Source: Funneliformis mosseae (taxonomy: Eukaryota > Glomeromycota > Glomeromycetes > Glomerales > Glomeraceae). From it: 58,555 nucleotides of DNA. Made by a program: the position numbers and the translations under genes. The DNA lies in assembly GCA_910592005.1 (NCBI GenBank), contig CAJVPP010000040.1, positions 1 to 58,555 on the forward strand, given 5' to 3'. The notes beneath the pieces were generated by a model that saw only the letters and a list, made by a program, of their open reading frames with translations, searched no databases and was not told where the DNA came from. This document shows positions 24,144 through 34,784 of this stretch, piece by piece. The stretch's first letter is position 1. Each line of letters starts with the position of its first letter.

Positions 24144-26371
24144 CAGTCGAAACTCGATATAACGAACCTTCCGTTCAGGTGATTTTGCATCGTTATATCA
24201 AGTATTCGGTAAGACAAATATTCTTGTTATGCCAAACTTACTATGTAAAATTTTTATAATTCAGTTTATCAATTTTTTTTGCAATATATGCTTTATTTAT
24301 TAACAGAAAATATACTATTATGCATTATATTATGTTTTTGATAAAATGCAGATTCAGATTTAAATTTTAAGACTTTTCTCCTAATTCCCTTTAAAATCTT
24401 TAATTCATCATTGGTAATCTCATAATTTTCTGGTGGAAAATTTTGAAAAGTAATTAAATTTTCAACACTATTCAATGCATCACTTAAAGAAATATTAGAA
24501 ACAAATTCATCTTTATCATTCTGTGTTTCTTTTGTATTATGTCTTGATCGCACAGTTTTAATAATTTCATCATCATCTAATAAAACCTCATCTTCACTTA
24601 ATTTATCAGCATTAATATATTCCAATACAGGTAAAGTATCATCATATGATAGCTTCTGCATAGCATCATTTAAATCATTTTCAACATTACTCCTATCAAA
24701 ATTAAACTCTGCGTTCACATCTAACCCATTATCTGATGGAATAATACTAGTCTTTAATCAGCAATTTTTAATTGTAGTAGGATTAATCTGATTCCATACC
24801 TCAATAACAAATTTAATACTATTACAAATATTAATAGAAACAATAGGCGTATTTAATTCTTGTAAAATATCATACTCTTCAACTCTATTTTCTACCAATA
24901 ATTTTCTGTATTTGGCCTTAATTTAATAAAAAAAAATTAATAAAAATACTAAAATATAATTTTAAATATAAATTTATTATACTTACTTTAAAAGAATTAA
25001 TGATTTCTTGATCCAAAGGTTATAAATATAGAGTTGTATTAGGTGGTAAATAATAAATCTCAATATTATTGAAAGAAGGCAATTCATCTTGTTTACCATG
25101 TGTTGGTGCATTATCAACCAACAATAAATTTTTTTTATAGCGCATACACATTAATCCATTTAATTTTTCAAATAATCAAACCAAATTGATTGTTGCATTC
25201 ATGCAGTTTTGTTCCAATTATATTAAATAGAATTTTTAACAGCTATACTAGGCAATGGGCAAGGGTTTTTGTATTTATGAATGAATAATAGTTTAAGCTT
25301 ATCTTCACCTGTAGCATTACATGTCAATAAAATAGTTACTCTAATTTTAGATTTTTTAGTTCTAGTTACAGGTCTTTATGCAAGAATTTTTGATGATTCT
25401 AATTGCCAAAATAATGCTAAAAAAATTAAATAATAAATAAATCAAAACATTTAAAAATCAAGTAATAATATTGTATATTTAATTGAAAATACCTGTCTCA
25501 TCACAATTATAAATGTCTTCTAATACATATTCAGATAAATTTTCACTAATTTTTTGTCTATATTCATTAATTTCTTCTAATGAAAATTCACTGGCAGTTT
25601 CACCTGATTTAATATATGAGCGAACATTATTTCTTCTTTTAAAATTTGTCAGCCAGCCTGCAGAAGCAGTAAATCCAGTAATGCCAAATTTAATTGCAAA
25701 CTGCTTAGCTTTATTTTGTATGATATCATCCCTTAATGTTTGATTTGCAACTAAAAATTGAGATATCCAAATTCTAACAGCATCATCTATTACTTTATAC
25801 ATAGGTTGTCTTAACCTTTTTCTTTCTAGTTTTGAGCTAAGAGCAGATAAATATTCAGATTTCCTTTTTAAAATATCACTAACTATATTAGGTTTTACAT
25901 TATAATAAGCAGCAAATTCAATATTTGAAGTTTTCAAATTATCAATTTTCTTTTGACAAAGTTTTTGCTTTTAAGATACAGATAGGATAACATGCTTATT
26001 TTTATTATTTGTAGATATGTTAATGATATAAAAGAGTTATTGAAGGGGATGAGTTATCAATAAAAAATATATTTTATAGTTAATATTCATTATTTTGTTA
26101 TATTTGATAAAGATTAATAAAAATCAGCATATAAAATAAAAAAATTCTTTATAACGATGATCAATATATTGAAAAAAAATTAGTATCAGTTTATCATAAA
26201 TAAATACATATAGCTAGTTTATGATCTGACATTGGTATATGTAATATTGTAAAATTTATAAGAAAATCAGTATATAGTAGTAAGATTAATTATATATGGT
26301 TTTAGTTTGAGAAAAAGATCAGTATGAGCCAAAATTAGTTTATCCTGAATCATTATATTGAATTCTGACTG
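24144..26371. mobile_element. pogo/Tigger-type (Tc1/mariner superfamily) transposon, inactive (2,228 bp)
   Basis: The left end CAGTCGAAACTCGATATAAC (24144) matches the reverse complement of the right end ending at 26371 (CAGTCAGAATTCAATATAAT). Most mismatches are C/T or G/A. TA dinucleotides flank both ends (24142-24143 and 26372-26373), the target duplication of this superfamily. The inside encodes a CENP-B-like helix-turn-helix plus DDE transposase on the minus strand with premature stops. Confidence 0.87.
24293..25937 (-). pseudogene. pogo/Tigger transposase (CENP-B HTH plus DDE), broken
   Basis: The N-terminal part (ATG at 25937) has a CENP-B-type HTH region with KPNIVSDILKRKSEYLSAL and a second helical domain with FAIKFGITGFTASAGWLTNF. 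The catalytic core follows in pieces: YNCDETG (25490-25510) holds the first Asp, LLLVDNAPTH the second, and the PLDQ motif near 25010 the third. An intron-like gap precedes the acidic C-terminal tail (24718-24293). A TAA at 25022-25020 replaces the Gln that pogo/Tigger proteins carry immediately before PLDQ, and a TGA falls at a Trp position in KTA-x-MQ. Frameshifts also occur. All three catalytic Asp positions remain visible, but the frame is broken. Confidence 0.85.
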
Positions 26372-26880
26372 TATTTCTTTTTAATTCTGCGACATATATA
26401 AAAGGTATTAATATGATATCTTAAAACCACTTATACTATAATTAATATATTTACCATATTCTGTACATATATTAAATCTTATTATTTATTATAATTATAT
26501 AAAAATTAATATACTAAATATTTAAAATAGTGAAACTTAGCAGGATTTTTCATTATTTTCACTTTTAAAACTTTTTGGCTAAAATAAAGAATACTTTTAT
26601 CAAATCTTCTGTAAGAAAAAGCTGATATATAACTCATTTACATAAAATTGCATCACTATGTAACATTCCATTATTAAATAAAATTCAATAGAACAACTGA
26701 TTTAAAATGATATTTTATATTAAGGAATATTTTTAATTTTGATCTGATTTTATAAAAGAAAATATAAAAGTGAATTATGAAACTATATAAAATACAGTAT
26801 AATTATTACAATTTATATTAATTTTATTTCAATTTATGCTAAGCATCTGTTTTAGACTAAAATTTTTTTTTAATAATAGA
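26372..26880. other. AT-rich spacer between two transposon remnants
   Basis: No coding sequence or repeat structure was recognised beyond extreme AT content. Confidence 0.4.
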
Positions 26881-27400
26881 AAAACTTGTTTTTTTATTTA
26901 TTAAAACAAAGTTTGAAAATCTTATAGCTTATCTTGAATCAAATAAGATTGTTATTCATTTTAATATAGAATTTAATGAAATTATAATACACAGTTTATT
27001 CAATTCACAAGATTTTTATCCAATTTTTCAAGTTGCTTTTCAAGTTATATACAATAAATTAAAATTACATATCTTAAATCATCCTGTGCATTCTTTATTT
27101 TATGTAGTCCACCTTTCTGATCCTAAATATTTTTATATAAAAAATAATCAATAATATATTATGTATCAATATACAGTTATTAATGAATTTAATAATTCTT
27201 CAAATGATTTAATATGTGAATAGGACATTTACTATGGGTTGAAATATGTCAGAAATTTAAATAAAATGATTTAGAAACTTATTAGAATAATATGATAACT
27301 TGTTTACCAATTATTTCTCAAATAATACTTAATTATCTATATTTAGAAGCTAATTTTTCCTTAAATAATACCTTATTAGATAGTGATCAGTGTTGGAGTT
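26881..27400 (+). pseudogene. hAT transposase C-terminal remnant
   Basis: Pieces in two frames read like the last third of a fungal hAT transposase: YNKLKLHILNHPVHSLFYVV, LSDPKYF, INEFNNSSNDL, IYYGLKYVRNLN, then NNMITCLPIISQIILNYLYL and FSLNNTLLDSDQ near the dimerisation domain. TAG codons at 27221-27223 and 27283-27285 sit where Trp is usual. No N-terminal half is present. The remnant stops at an AATTGG-rich inverted repeat. Confidence 0.55.
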
Positions 27401-27795
27401 GAACTCATTCCAATTAATGAATTAGATGACTTTAGGCTATTGGATAATTGGATATAGTCTAATTATGTCCAATTGTCTAATTTTCCAATTGAATGTTTAT
27501 TGGAATTTTACTATGTCTAATTATTCAATTAATCAATTAAACTCACAATTGGACTTGATTCAATTAAGGATCAAATCAACTTTATTTACTAAATTAAATT
27601 CAAAATATCATTATTAGCATCTAGTTATTTGAAAAGTTTTGTCATAGGCGAAAATTAATAAATAAAATTTATATTTAGGTTTTTTACAAATTTTTAATCT
27701 ATTATTTTATACATTTTAATTGGTTAATCCAATTGTTTATTTGAACTATTTGGACTATGTACAATTATCCAATAGTCCAATTAACACAACTAAAT
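27389..27795. repeat. AATTGG-rich inverted-repeat element
   Basis: CTATTGGATAATTGGATATA (starting about 27438) recurs inverted as an imperfect copy ending about 27773. Between them many CCAAT/ATTGG-type short repeats occur. It could be a small non-autonomous element or the end of the adjacent hAT remnant. A reading compatible with the hAT tail (QLNDIFFN) resumes just beyond its right side, so insertion into the older hAT is possible but not proven. Confidence 0.4.
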
Positions 27796-28154
27796 GATAT
27801 ATTTTTTAATCGGGGTAATTTTTTTTTTACACGTAATTTCGCAAAATTTTATAAAAAATATCACAAAATCTAAAAAAAAGAAATCACAACGCAACACAAA
27901 ATTCATTTTAATCACAGACAAAATTTACTTTTATCACCACAAAAATCATCGGGGTTCATTTAAGGACTCCCGTTATGTAATGCCAATGGGATTATCAAAG
28001 ATAATTTGAATCGACCAATCAAAATACTGAAATTTTAAATTTAGAACAATTTAGTTAGTCACGTGGTATTTATCTCGCTTACTCTTGTTTGTCAACGAAC
28101 TCTTTTGTTTCAGCATCCAATAGCCGTGCCTTTATCCTTTTACGTGACTTGTTC

Positions 28155-31100
28155 ATGGCTCCAAAATCACAACCAGATCGCCCTTTTTGTGCATGTTCTA
28201 AGCCTGTTCGGTTATGTTATTATGTGAAGAAGGATCACCCGAGGCATAGAGATCGATACTGGGGCTGTCCGGAGAGGTCCTGCGAACATTTTGAATGGGT
28301 AGATCCGTGCCCAAAAAAAACAACGAGTTCACAGAGCGTACAATCGAGCTATTTTACTCATAAACAAAAAAGCGGCGAACATTCTTTGAAAAGTACTTGT
28401 AATACGGTTCCAAAAAACGGGATAAATGCAAAGAATGTCTACGAAATTGAAAGCAAATATTCTTTGAATAATGATCAAGAAGTTCAAACAAGCACACAAG
28501 GCATACAGAATGTGCCTTCATCATTAGGTGCATCTTCGTCGTCAAATGTAGTTACCAATGAAAATGAGGCTTTCAATGCCCTCTTCACTTCAACTAGCAT
28601 CAGTCTCGAAAAACTGTATAACATGTTACCATCAGATGGAAAGAAGTATAATTATCCCATAAAAGTTACGTTTAGTTTAGATGATGATGAGCACTTCATA
28701 GTAAGAGGATATCATCATGTCCTCAAAGAGTATTGGAGAACTCGAAGAGGTGCCAGCTACGATTCAACTAGAAGAGGATGGATCATCCCAATGACAGAAT
28801 ACAAAAATTCCGTCAAGGAATTGAAAGAGTACAAAAAATTACCCACGACGATCGCGGAAATCTCCGGGTATGTTGAAAAGGCGATCAAATTCAGGGCCGC
28901 AAAACCTTGTGTTGATGAATGTGAGGTTAAAGAAAGACTTGGGAGCCTCTGGGAAGCGTTACTATCTCATCAAAAGGAAGGAGTAATAGAAGCTATTTCT
29001 AGAAATGGTCGAGTTTTGCTCGGCGACGATATGGGTCTTGGAAAGACAATCCAGTCGCTTGCCATTGCGGAATACTACAAGGATGACGGGAAGGTCCTCG
29101 TTGTCTGCCCTGCATCGGTTGCCGGAAACTGGCAGGTCGAGATCAAGAAATGGGTTGGATCTAAAGATGAAGAAATATGGGTCGTAAGAAGTGGAAAGGA
29201 AGCGAATCAGGATCATGCGCGGTTTACAATCATCTCCTATGAATTGGCAAAAAAACGCCAAGATTGGATAGGACGATTCCAAATTGTGATTGCCGACGAA
29301 TCGCACTCTCTCAAGGATCGTCAATCGGAACGGACGAAGAAGCTTGCCCCTCTTATGAGAAAGTCAAAGAGAGTAATCCTTCTTTCAGGTACACCGGCAG
29401 AATCAAGACCCGTAGAGCTTTTTGCTCAGATTAATATTGTTGCCCCACTTCTGTTTCCAAATTATGAACAATATATAAAGCGATTCTGTGGTGGAGAAAA
29501 GAAGGTAAATAGGGATGGAAGGGAATATATCGATACAAAAGACGCTAAAAATACGGAAGAACTTCACTGGCTCCTAAACTCGACCGTTTTGATTCGAAGG
29601 AAGAAGGAGGACGTAAACTTGAATTTACCATCAAAGACTCGACAGATAATTCACGTTGAGATTCCTGCAACGTCCAAAAGGGAGTTACGAGATTTGAAAG
29701 AAAGAGCAAAGGTAGATAGACGGGCCAACTTCCTGAAATTGTATGAGGAGTCAGGTAGGGCCAAAGTCCCAGCCATTCAAGATTATCTACTTAGTCTTAA
29801 GGATGATAACAAAAAGTATATCGTCTTTGGTCACCATAAAGACGTATTGGATCAGATTTGTTATGTCTTGCGTAAAGATGAAATCAGATTTATAAGGATT
29901 GACGGTCAAACAGATGTTAAATTGAGACAAGATTTTGTTGATAAGTTTCAAAATGAAAGAGAAATTAAGTTCGCGGTTTTGTCTCTTACTGCAGCAAGTA
30001 CTGGCTTAAACCTTCAGTCTGCTGATGGTGTTATATTTGTGGAATTAAGCTGGAACCCGTCAACGATTGCACAAGGAGAAAATCGAGCACACCGTATTGG
30101 AAGGATCGGCGACGTAGAAATCAAGTATATCATTGCTAAAGACACTTTGGATTTGGTTCAATGGCAAATGTTAAAGAAAAAATCAAAGGTGCTTGGTATA
30201 ATTTTCGACAATGAAGATAGCATCCCTTTGGATGAAATAAGTGAGGAAGATTATTGGATGATTGAAGGATTTGATAAAGAAATGGTAACTCAATGCGTCA
30301 ATGAAATGAATATCGCTAAAGATGAAGGTATCAAAATGGATTCCGGTATCATTGTATCAGATGAAAATAAAGAAATGAAGGTCACAAATTCAATGGAAAC
30401 TCGAGAAATTAATACTAAAAAGGTTGACAATAATAGCAATAAGAATCGCATTCCTCTGATGGAACCTACTACAGATTCTATTGTTATTAAATCGGGCAAG
30501 GATAATGAAATAACTGCCGCAAATCTTGTAGAAGCTCCCACCATTTTCGATATGATGGCCGATAATCTCGATTGGGATTTCGACATGGATCTAAGTTTGA
30601 ATAACTTAGATGTTGAATATAATGTAGTATCTAAAATTTCGTCATTTACTTTAAAAGATGGAGGCACGAATGATAATCCAATGGGAGGTTTCCAGACAAC
30701 CGCTGATGATGTTGATGATAGTGACCAAAGAGACTTGATTCAAACAGGATCTACTACAGATCCCACATTTATTGTACTTGATGACGAAAAGACAGTATAT
30801 CCGGTAAAACACCTTAATTACGGTATTGATAACAAAGATTCACGAGAAGAAACTTTCAAAGATCATTCAATTATAAACATGTTGGATGATGACGACTTCA
30901 CAGTAATTACAGGTCTTGCAAATGACAAAGATTCGACTTTGAAGACAAAGGTCACTGATATTAGTTTGACCGTTAATAATGTTAATGATGCCGGCAAAAC
31001 TGATCGGTCATACGCAGCAAATTCATCTGAAAGACCTATTTTCAGGCAAAAATACAAGAATGAACTAGACAACCTTTTTGATCAAAGATATAGCACTGAC

Positions 31101-31448
31101 TCCAGATCAGGTGAAATTTCATCCAAACAAGAAAATATATATGTTTCAAATGTATTACTCATTCCAGATGAATTTGCAAATGGAGCATTTAATCCCCGAA
31201 GGAATTTATTAGGTCCACGGAATAAACGTAATGCTGACGTTTATGCCGAGGAAAGTCAAGAATGTGATAAAGAGTCGAAGAAAATTCGGCTTGAAACAGA
31301 TCAAGAGGCTACAAGGACACGGCAAAGGATAACAACCACCTACATTGACCCATCCCAAGTTACTGATATTCAAGTAGTGTCACAAGTTAAACGTCATCCA
31401 AGAAAGCCAAAGGTTCACATCAGAAGATTAAATAGTGATATGAAATGA
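28155..31448 (+). CDS. SNF2-family annealing-helicase-like protein (SMARCAL1/ZRANB3-like) with GRF zinc finger, intronless
   Basis: A single exon encodes 1,097 aa from the ATG at 28155. The frame is open about 66 bp upstream but without another ATG. Residues 8-52 form a GRF-type zinc finger (PFCACSKPV, RYWGCPERSCEHFEW), which binds single-stranded nucleic acid in other proteins. A HARP-like region (about 180-260) precedes the helicase: Walker A GDDMGLGKT (about 290), DESH (about 380), LLSGTPAESRP, then the C-terminal lobe (IVFGHHKDVLDQI at about 557 and the QGENRAHRIGR arginine-finger motif at about 642). The last ~420 residues are acidic, low-complexity and probably disordered. By family, it would remodel stalled replication forks. 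The core is less AT-rich than its neighbours and lacks introns, unlike the core genes here. TTF2-like ATPases also carry GRF fingers, but the helicase core reads SMARCAL1-like. Confidence 0.88.
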   Translation: MAPKSQPDRPFCACSKPVRLCYYVKKDHPRHRDRYWGCPERSCEHFEWVDPCPKKTTSSQSVQSSYFTHKQKSGEHSLKSTCNTVPKNGINAKNVYEIESKYSLNNDQEVQTSTQGIQNVPSSLGASSSSNVVTNENEAFNALFTSTSISLEKLYNMLPSDGKKYNYPIKVTFSLDDDEHFIVRGYHHVLKEYWRTRRGASYDSTRRGWIIPMTEYKNSVKELKEYKKLPTTIAEISGYVEKAIKFRAAKPCVDECEVKERLGSLWEALLSHQKEGVIEAISRNGRVLLGDDMGLGKTIQSLAIAEYYKDDGKVLVVCPASVAGNWQVEIKKWVGSKDEEIWVVRSGKEANQDHARFTIISYELAKKRQDWIGRFQIVIADESHSLKDRQSERTKKLAPLMRKSKRVILLSGTPAESRPVELFAQINIVAPLLFPNYEQYIKRFCGGEKKVNRDGREYIDTKDAKNTEELHWLLNSTVLIRRKKEDVNLNLPSKTRQIIHVEIPATSKRELRDLKERAKVDRRANFLKLYEESGRAKVPAIQDYLLSLKDDNKKYIVFGHHKDVLDQICYVLRKDEIRFIRIDGQTDVKLRQDFVDKFQNEREIKFAVLSLTAASTGLNLQSADGVIFVELSWNPSTIAQGENRAHRIGRIGDVEIKYIIAKDTLDLVQWQMLKKKSKVLGIIFDNEDSIPLDEISEEDYWMIEGFDKEMVTQCVNEMNIAKDEGIKMDSGIIVSDENKEMKVTNSMETREINTKKVDNNSNKNRIPLMEPTTDSIVIKSGKDNEITAANLVEAPTIFDMMADNLDWDFDMDLSLNNLDVEYNVVSKISSFTLKDGGTNDNPMGGFQTTADDVDDSDQRDLIQTGSTTDPTFIVLDDEKTVYPVKHLNYGIDNKDSREETFKDHSIINMLDDDDFTVITGLANDKDSTLKTKVTDISLTVNNVNDAGKTDRSYAANSSERPIFRQKYKNELDNLFDQRYSTDSRSGEISSKQENIYVSNVLLIPDEFANGAFNPRRNLLGPRNKRNADVYAEESQECDKESKKIRLETDQEATRTRQRITTTYIDPSQVTDIQVVSQVKRHPRKPKVHIRRLNSDMK

Positions 31449-32744
31449 CGAAGACAAATTAAGATTTATAGTACCATAACTATAAAGAAAAGCGATCAAA
31501 ACTAACTGCAGAACAGGAAGAAACAAAATCGAGTGAGAAATGCTGATCATTTCTAAACCTCGACGTCGCAGAAGATGTTACTAAAGGTTTAAATTTTCAT
31601 AAACTATTATATTTTGAATTGGAATATACACTTATTAACTTTATTATTTTTATTTAATTAGCATTTTAAAGAATTATGTTCTTTTCAAATGATCATTCAA
31701 ATAAAATGACAATGTAAATTTATTTCACATTATTGAATTAGTGATACATCTAGTAGGAATTATGTAAAGAAAAAAAAAATGATTTTTTTAATTTTAAATC
31801 AATTTTATTTTCATGTATTATCGAGAATTTTCTAGTAATGGATATTTAGAGTATTGCGACAGAATTAGTAAATGATTAATAAACAAAGGAACAATGTACA
31901 ACAGCGGTTAAGCCGCGGCCGATGATATTTTTAGGAAATGGGAAAAAGATTAACCGTTTTTCCGATCCGGAATCGGAAAAATTATCATATATAGTTATGT
32001 GACATTTAATGACGGGCATAACATGCGCGGATATAAGTAGCACCGAATCATGGAGGTTGTAGCGCACGTGATTTTATCACATCATTTCGCGTTTTTGATG
32101 AAAGTATAACGATAAATTTTTTATTTTTATTCATGTATTTTTATCTTTTTACATTAAGAGAATCCGATTAAACTTGCAATTAATGACATATGATAATTCT
32201 AAAATGTTTTTATTTTTTTTATGGATTTTTTTTTTTTTTTTTTTTTTTTTTCGTTCTTTACCAAGAGAATAAGAATCTTTATTGAGACCCTCTATAAAAA
32301 TCCAGTAATTGCCTAAAATTGATAGTATTCTAGAACTTATCGTTTTTAAAATGATGTGCCGCAAAAACTTTTGGATTATTATTTTTATTTTTTTTTTAAT
32401 AATTATGATTTGTAGGTGTAAAATTAATGGGACCTATTTTTAAAAAAAAGAAAAATCAAAAGGAAATTCTATTTTCTTGGCCTTAATGGAGGAGGCTTGG
32501 AATTAATACACTTGTGACATTGTGACAAATAATAATATAAAAAGGATCGACAAATATAAATAAAAAATAGTCAATCAACTTATGGGAGTACAAAAATCAA
32601 TTACATAATCAGGGTCAAAAAAAAAAAAAGCATAAATAAACCGGGGATTTTTAAAACTCGAAATGACAGAAAAAAAAATAAAACAATTTAAATTATAAAA
32701 AATAATTTTCTAAAGTATACAAGAAAATTCAAAAGATTAAAAAA
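31449..32744. other. Intergenic region with hairpin and poly-T tract
   Basis: No coding exon seen. It holds a perfect short inverted repeat (separate entry), a run of about 30 T near 32220-32250, and the presumed promoter of the HMG gene. Confidence 0.5.
31957..31981. repeat. Perfect 10-bp inverted repeat with 5-bp loop
   Basis: TTTTTCCGAT and ATCGGAAAAA surround CCGGA. It may be a protein-binding palindrome or part of a small repeat. A fungal terminator role is not implied. Confidence 0.5.
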
Positions 32745-33698
32745 ATGAGCGAACAGCAGATTCAAGGATTATTTTCATTCAATGATATCAATGGTGATGT
32801 TGAATTTCAACCAAACCTGTTATCAATAACCAACTTTGTCGTTGATAAGACGAATTATCCAATTGTAAGCTTACCATTTCCCCCAGTAATTGAACCAAAG
32901 GATTTGATTATCAAGAAGAAATCCTTACAAGAGAATCCAGATGGTAAACCAACCAGAGCCCCCAATGCTTTTATAATTTATCGCAAAGCATATGTTAAAG
33001 CCACACGTGACCAAGGATATTCTTTACCCATGACCCTAATCTCGTCAATGGCTTCCGCATCATGGGATCGAGAGAATGTTGTGGTCAAAGAAGAATATAA
33101 GAGAATTGCCAAAGAAACTCACAAATTAATTAAAGAAATGTATCCAAAGAAATCCAATCGAAGAAAGCGTAAAGATAAATGGAACCTAGTTTCTTTTCAA
33201 GATAAATCAACCGATAATAACGAGACGAACCTACCTGAAAATAAATTCAAAAACGTGCAAAAATTAACGCAAACTTCAATGACAACTAATGTTCCAGATT
33301 TATTACTTACACCATCAACTCCAATTTCGATAGCTTCATCATCGTCATCGAGATCATCACCCAATTTATCGGATATCACGGAATCAAGTCCGATACTTCA
33401 ACAACAATCAACTCCCATTCTAACAAACAATAACCAAGAGCAAATCTCTGAAGAATATTTAAACGATGAATTAAACAATGTAAATTTGCCAAATTCTTTT
33501 CAAGAATATCTTAATCAACCTATAAATGATTTTTCGGAAATGTATTCTGATTTAACATTTGATGGATTATTTGATATTTCTACAATAGACGGTTTAATAA
33601 AACGTAATAATCCTCGGTCTTCTTCTTTGGATATGACATTGGCTGAAGCTTTTGGCATTATAAATTCAGAAAATTTTGATTTAGGATTCGAATTTTAA
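32745..33698 (+). CDS. MATA-HMG box transcription factor (317 aa), intronless
   Basis: The HMG box spans about residues 70-137: RAPNAFIIYRKAYVKATRDQ, then ISSMASASWDRENVVVKEEY and AKETHKLIKEMYPKK, followed by a basic tail (KKSNRRKRKDK). This matches the sequence-specific MATA-HMG group found at fungal mating-type loci, which is strongly expanded in Rhizophagus (established for the genus; this copy's role is unknown). The C-terminal half is Ser/Asn/Gln-rich, with short poly-Ser and acidic segments that could act as an activation domain. No homeodomain gene lies nearby, so there is no sign that this is the mating-type locus. Confidence 0.9.
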   Translation: MSEQQIQGLFSFNDINGDVEFQPNLLSITNFVVDKTNYPIVSLPFPPVIEPKDLIIKKKSLQENPDGKPTRAPNAFIIYRKAYVKATRDQGYSLPMTLISSMASASWDRENVVVKEEYKRIAKETHKLIKEMYPKKSNRRKRKDKWNLVSFQDKSTDNNETNLPENKFKNVQKLTQTSMTTNVPDLLLTPSTPISIASSSSSRSSPNLSDITESSPILQQQSTPILTNNNQEQISEEYLNDELNNVNLPNSFQEYLNQPINDFSEMYSDLTFDGLFDISTIDGLIKRNNPRSSSLDMTLAEAFGIINSENFDLGFEF

Positions 33699-34451
33699 AA
33701 GTTTATAGAATTCTCTTTTCTTGTCTTTTTTTTTTTTTTTTTAAGAACATAAAGATTGTTTTAAATATTTGTAAATAACATACAATATAGACATATAAAC
33801 ATTATGTATAAGTTTCATATTAAGCTGAATAAAATAAAATAAATAATTTATTTATCTGAGCATTATCCATATGTCCAAGCACAAGCGATTTAACAAGTGA
33901 ATTGAAAATGATGAAATTTATGAGTATATGAATGTTTGCAACTCACGCAATCGAATTTTACGCGGACGAATTTTTACGTCAATATTAAATTCGTAATATT
34001 TTGAACATTCACAACTTAGTGTCAACGATAAAAAAAAAAAAAGTATTTATTCTCCACTTTGCCTGATCCGACATTTGATTTGTTTTTTTATTTTTTTGGT
34101 CGGTACGTACTAATTCGTTCAACGTTCAGTGCTTCGCCCATTTACCACTTGAAATTTATTTCATGGTCATTAGCGAAACACCGTCAAAAATTGCTATTTT
34201 AAATTTATAATGAAACACTTTATATGGGTCTTTTGCAATAGAATTAATAAAATTATTTTTGATTGTATACATTAAAAAAGATTTAAACTTTAGAAGGCAT
34301 AAAAAGTACTATTGTTTAACCCATTTGAAATGTATTATTCATTGTTTACCTTACAAATGATTATTCAATTCATATGTAGAAATATTCCGCTGCAGTGAAA
34401 CGAAAAATTGATCTTTAGATTATTTTATTTGTAATTATGTCGATCAAAACA

Positions 34452-34784
34452 TCATGTTGCATTTTTAGAAATCCTCAATAGAAATTTCAGCGAACCAATA
34501 AAATATAAACGATCTGACCATGTTAATCCCTTCCGTTCTCCGTAATCGTGTTTTAACGACGCAGTATTTTGATTTTCTGTCACATGTATTAACACAGCCA
34601 CGAATGTAAAAATAGAATATTCTTTTAGATTTGCTAATTCCTTTGCTCCAACATTTTGTAATGGATCCGAAACTATACATCTCGGAAACGGAGCTTGGCT
34701 AATAAAATTTTCTATGAGAAGAAGATGTAGTTGGTATGATAGCGTAAATCTGATAGCCATAGAAAAGAGTGGGAATTGTTGCAT
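34452..34784 (-). CDS. Hypothetical ORF (110 aa), possibly fragmentary
   Basis: It has an ATG start and uninterrupted, varied composition, including LQNVGAKELANLKEYSIFTF and VAVLIHVTENQ. The strand alternation suggests an OB-fold-like piece, but this is only an impression. No neighbouring exons were found. It may be a remnant of a larger gene. Confidence 0.25.
   Translation of the reverse strand: MQQFPLFSMAIRFTLSYQLHLLLIENFISQAPFPRCIVSDPLQNVGAKELANLKEYSIFTFVAVLIHVTENQNTASLKHDYGERKGLTWSDRLYFIGSLKFLLRISKNAT

Noticed and set aside
28962..29324. 120-codon minus-strand ORF within the SNF2 gene
   Set aside because: It lies opposite the conserved ATPase motifs. Low stop density there reflects the coding strand. 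The same holds for 30290-30667 and 30863-31072.
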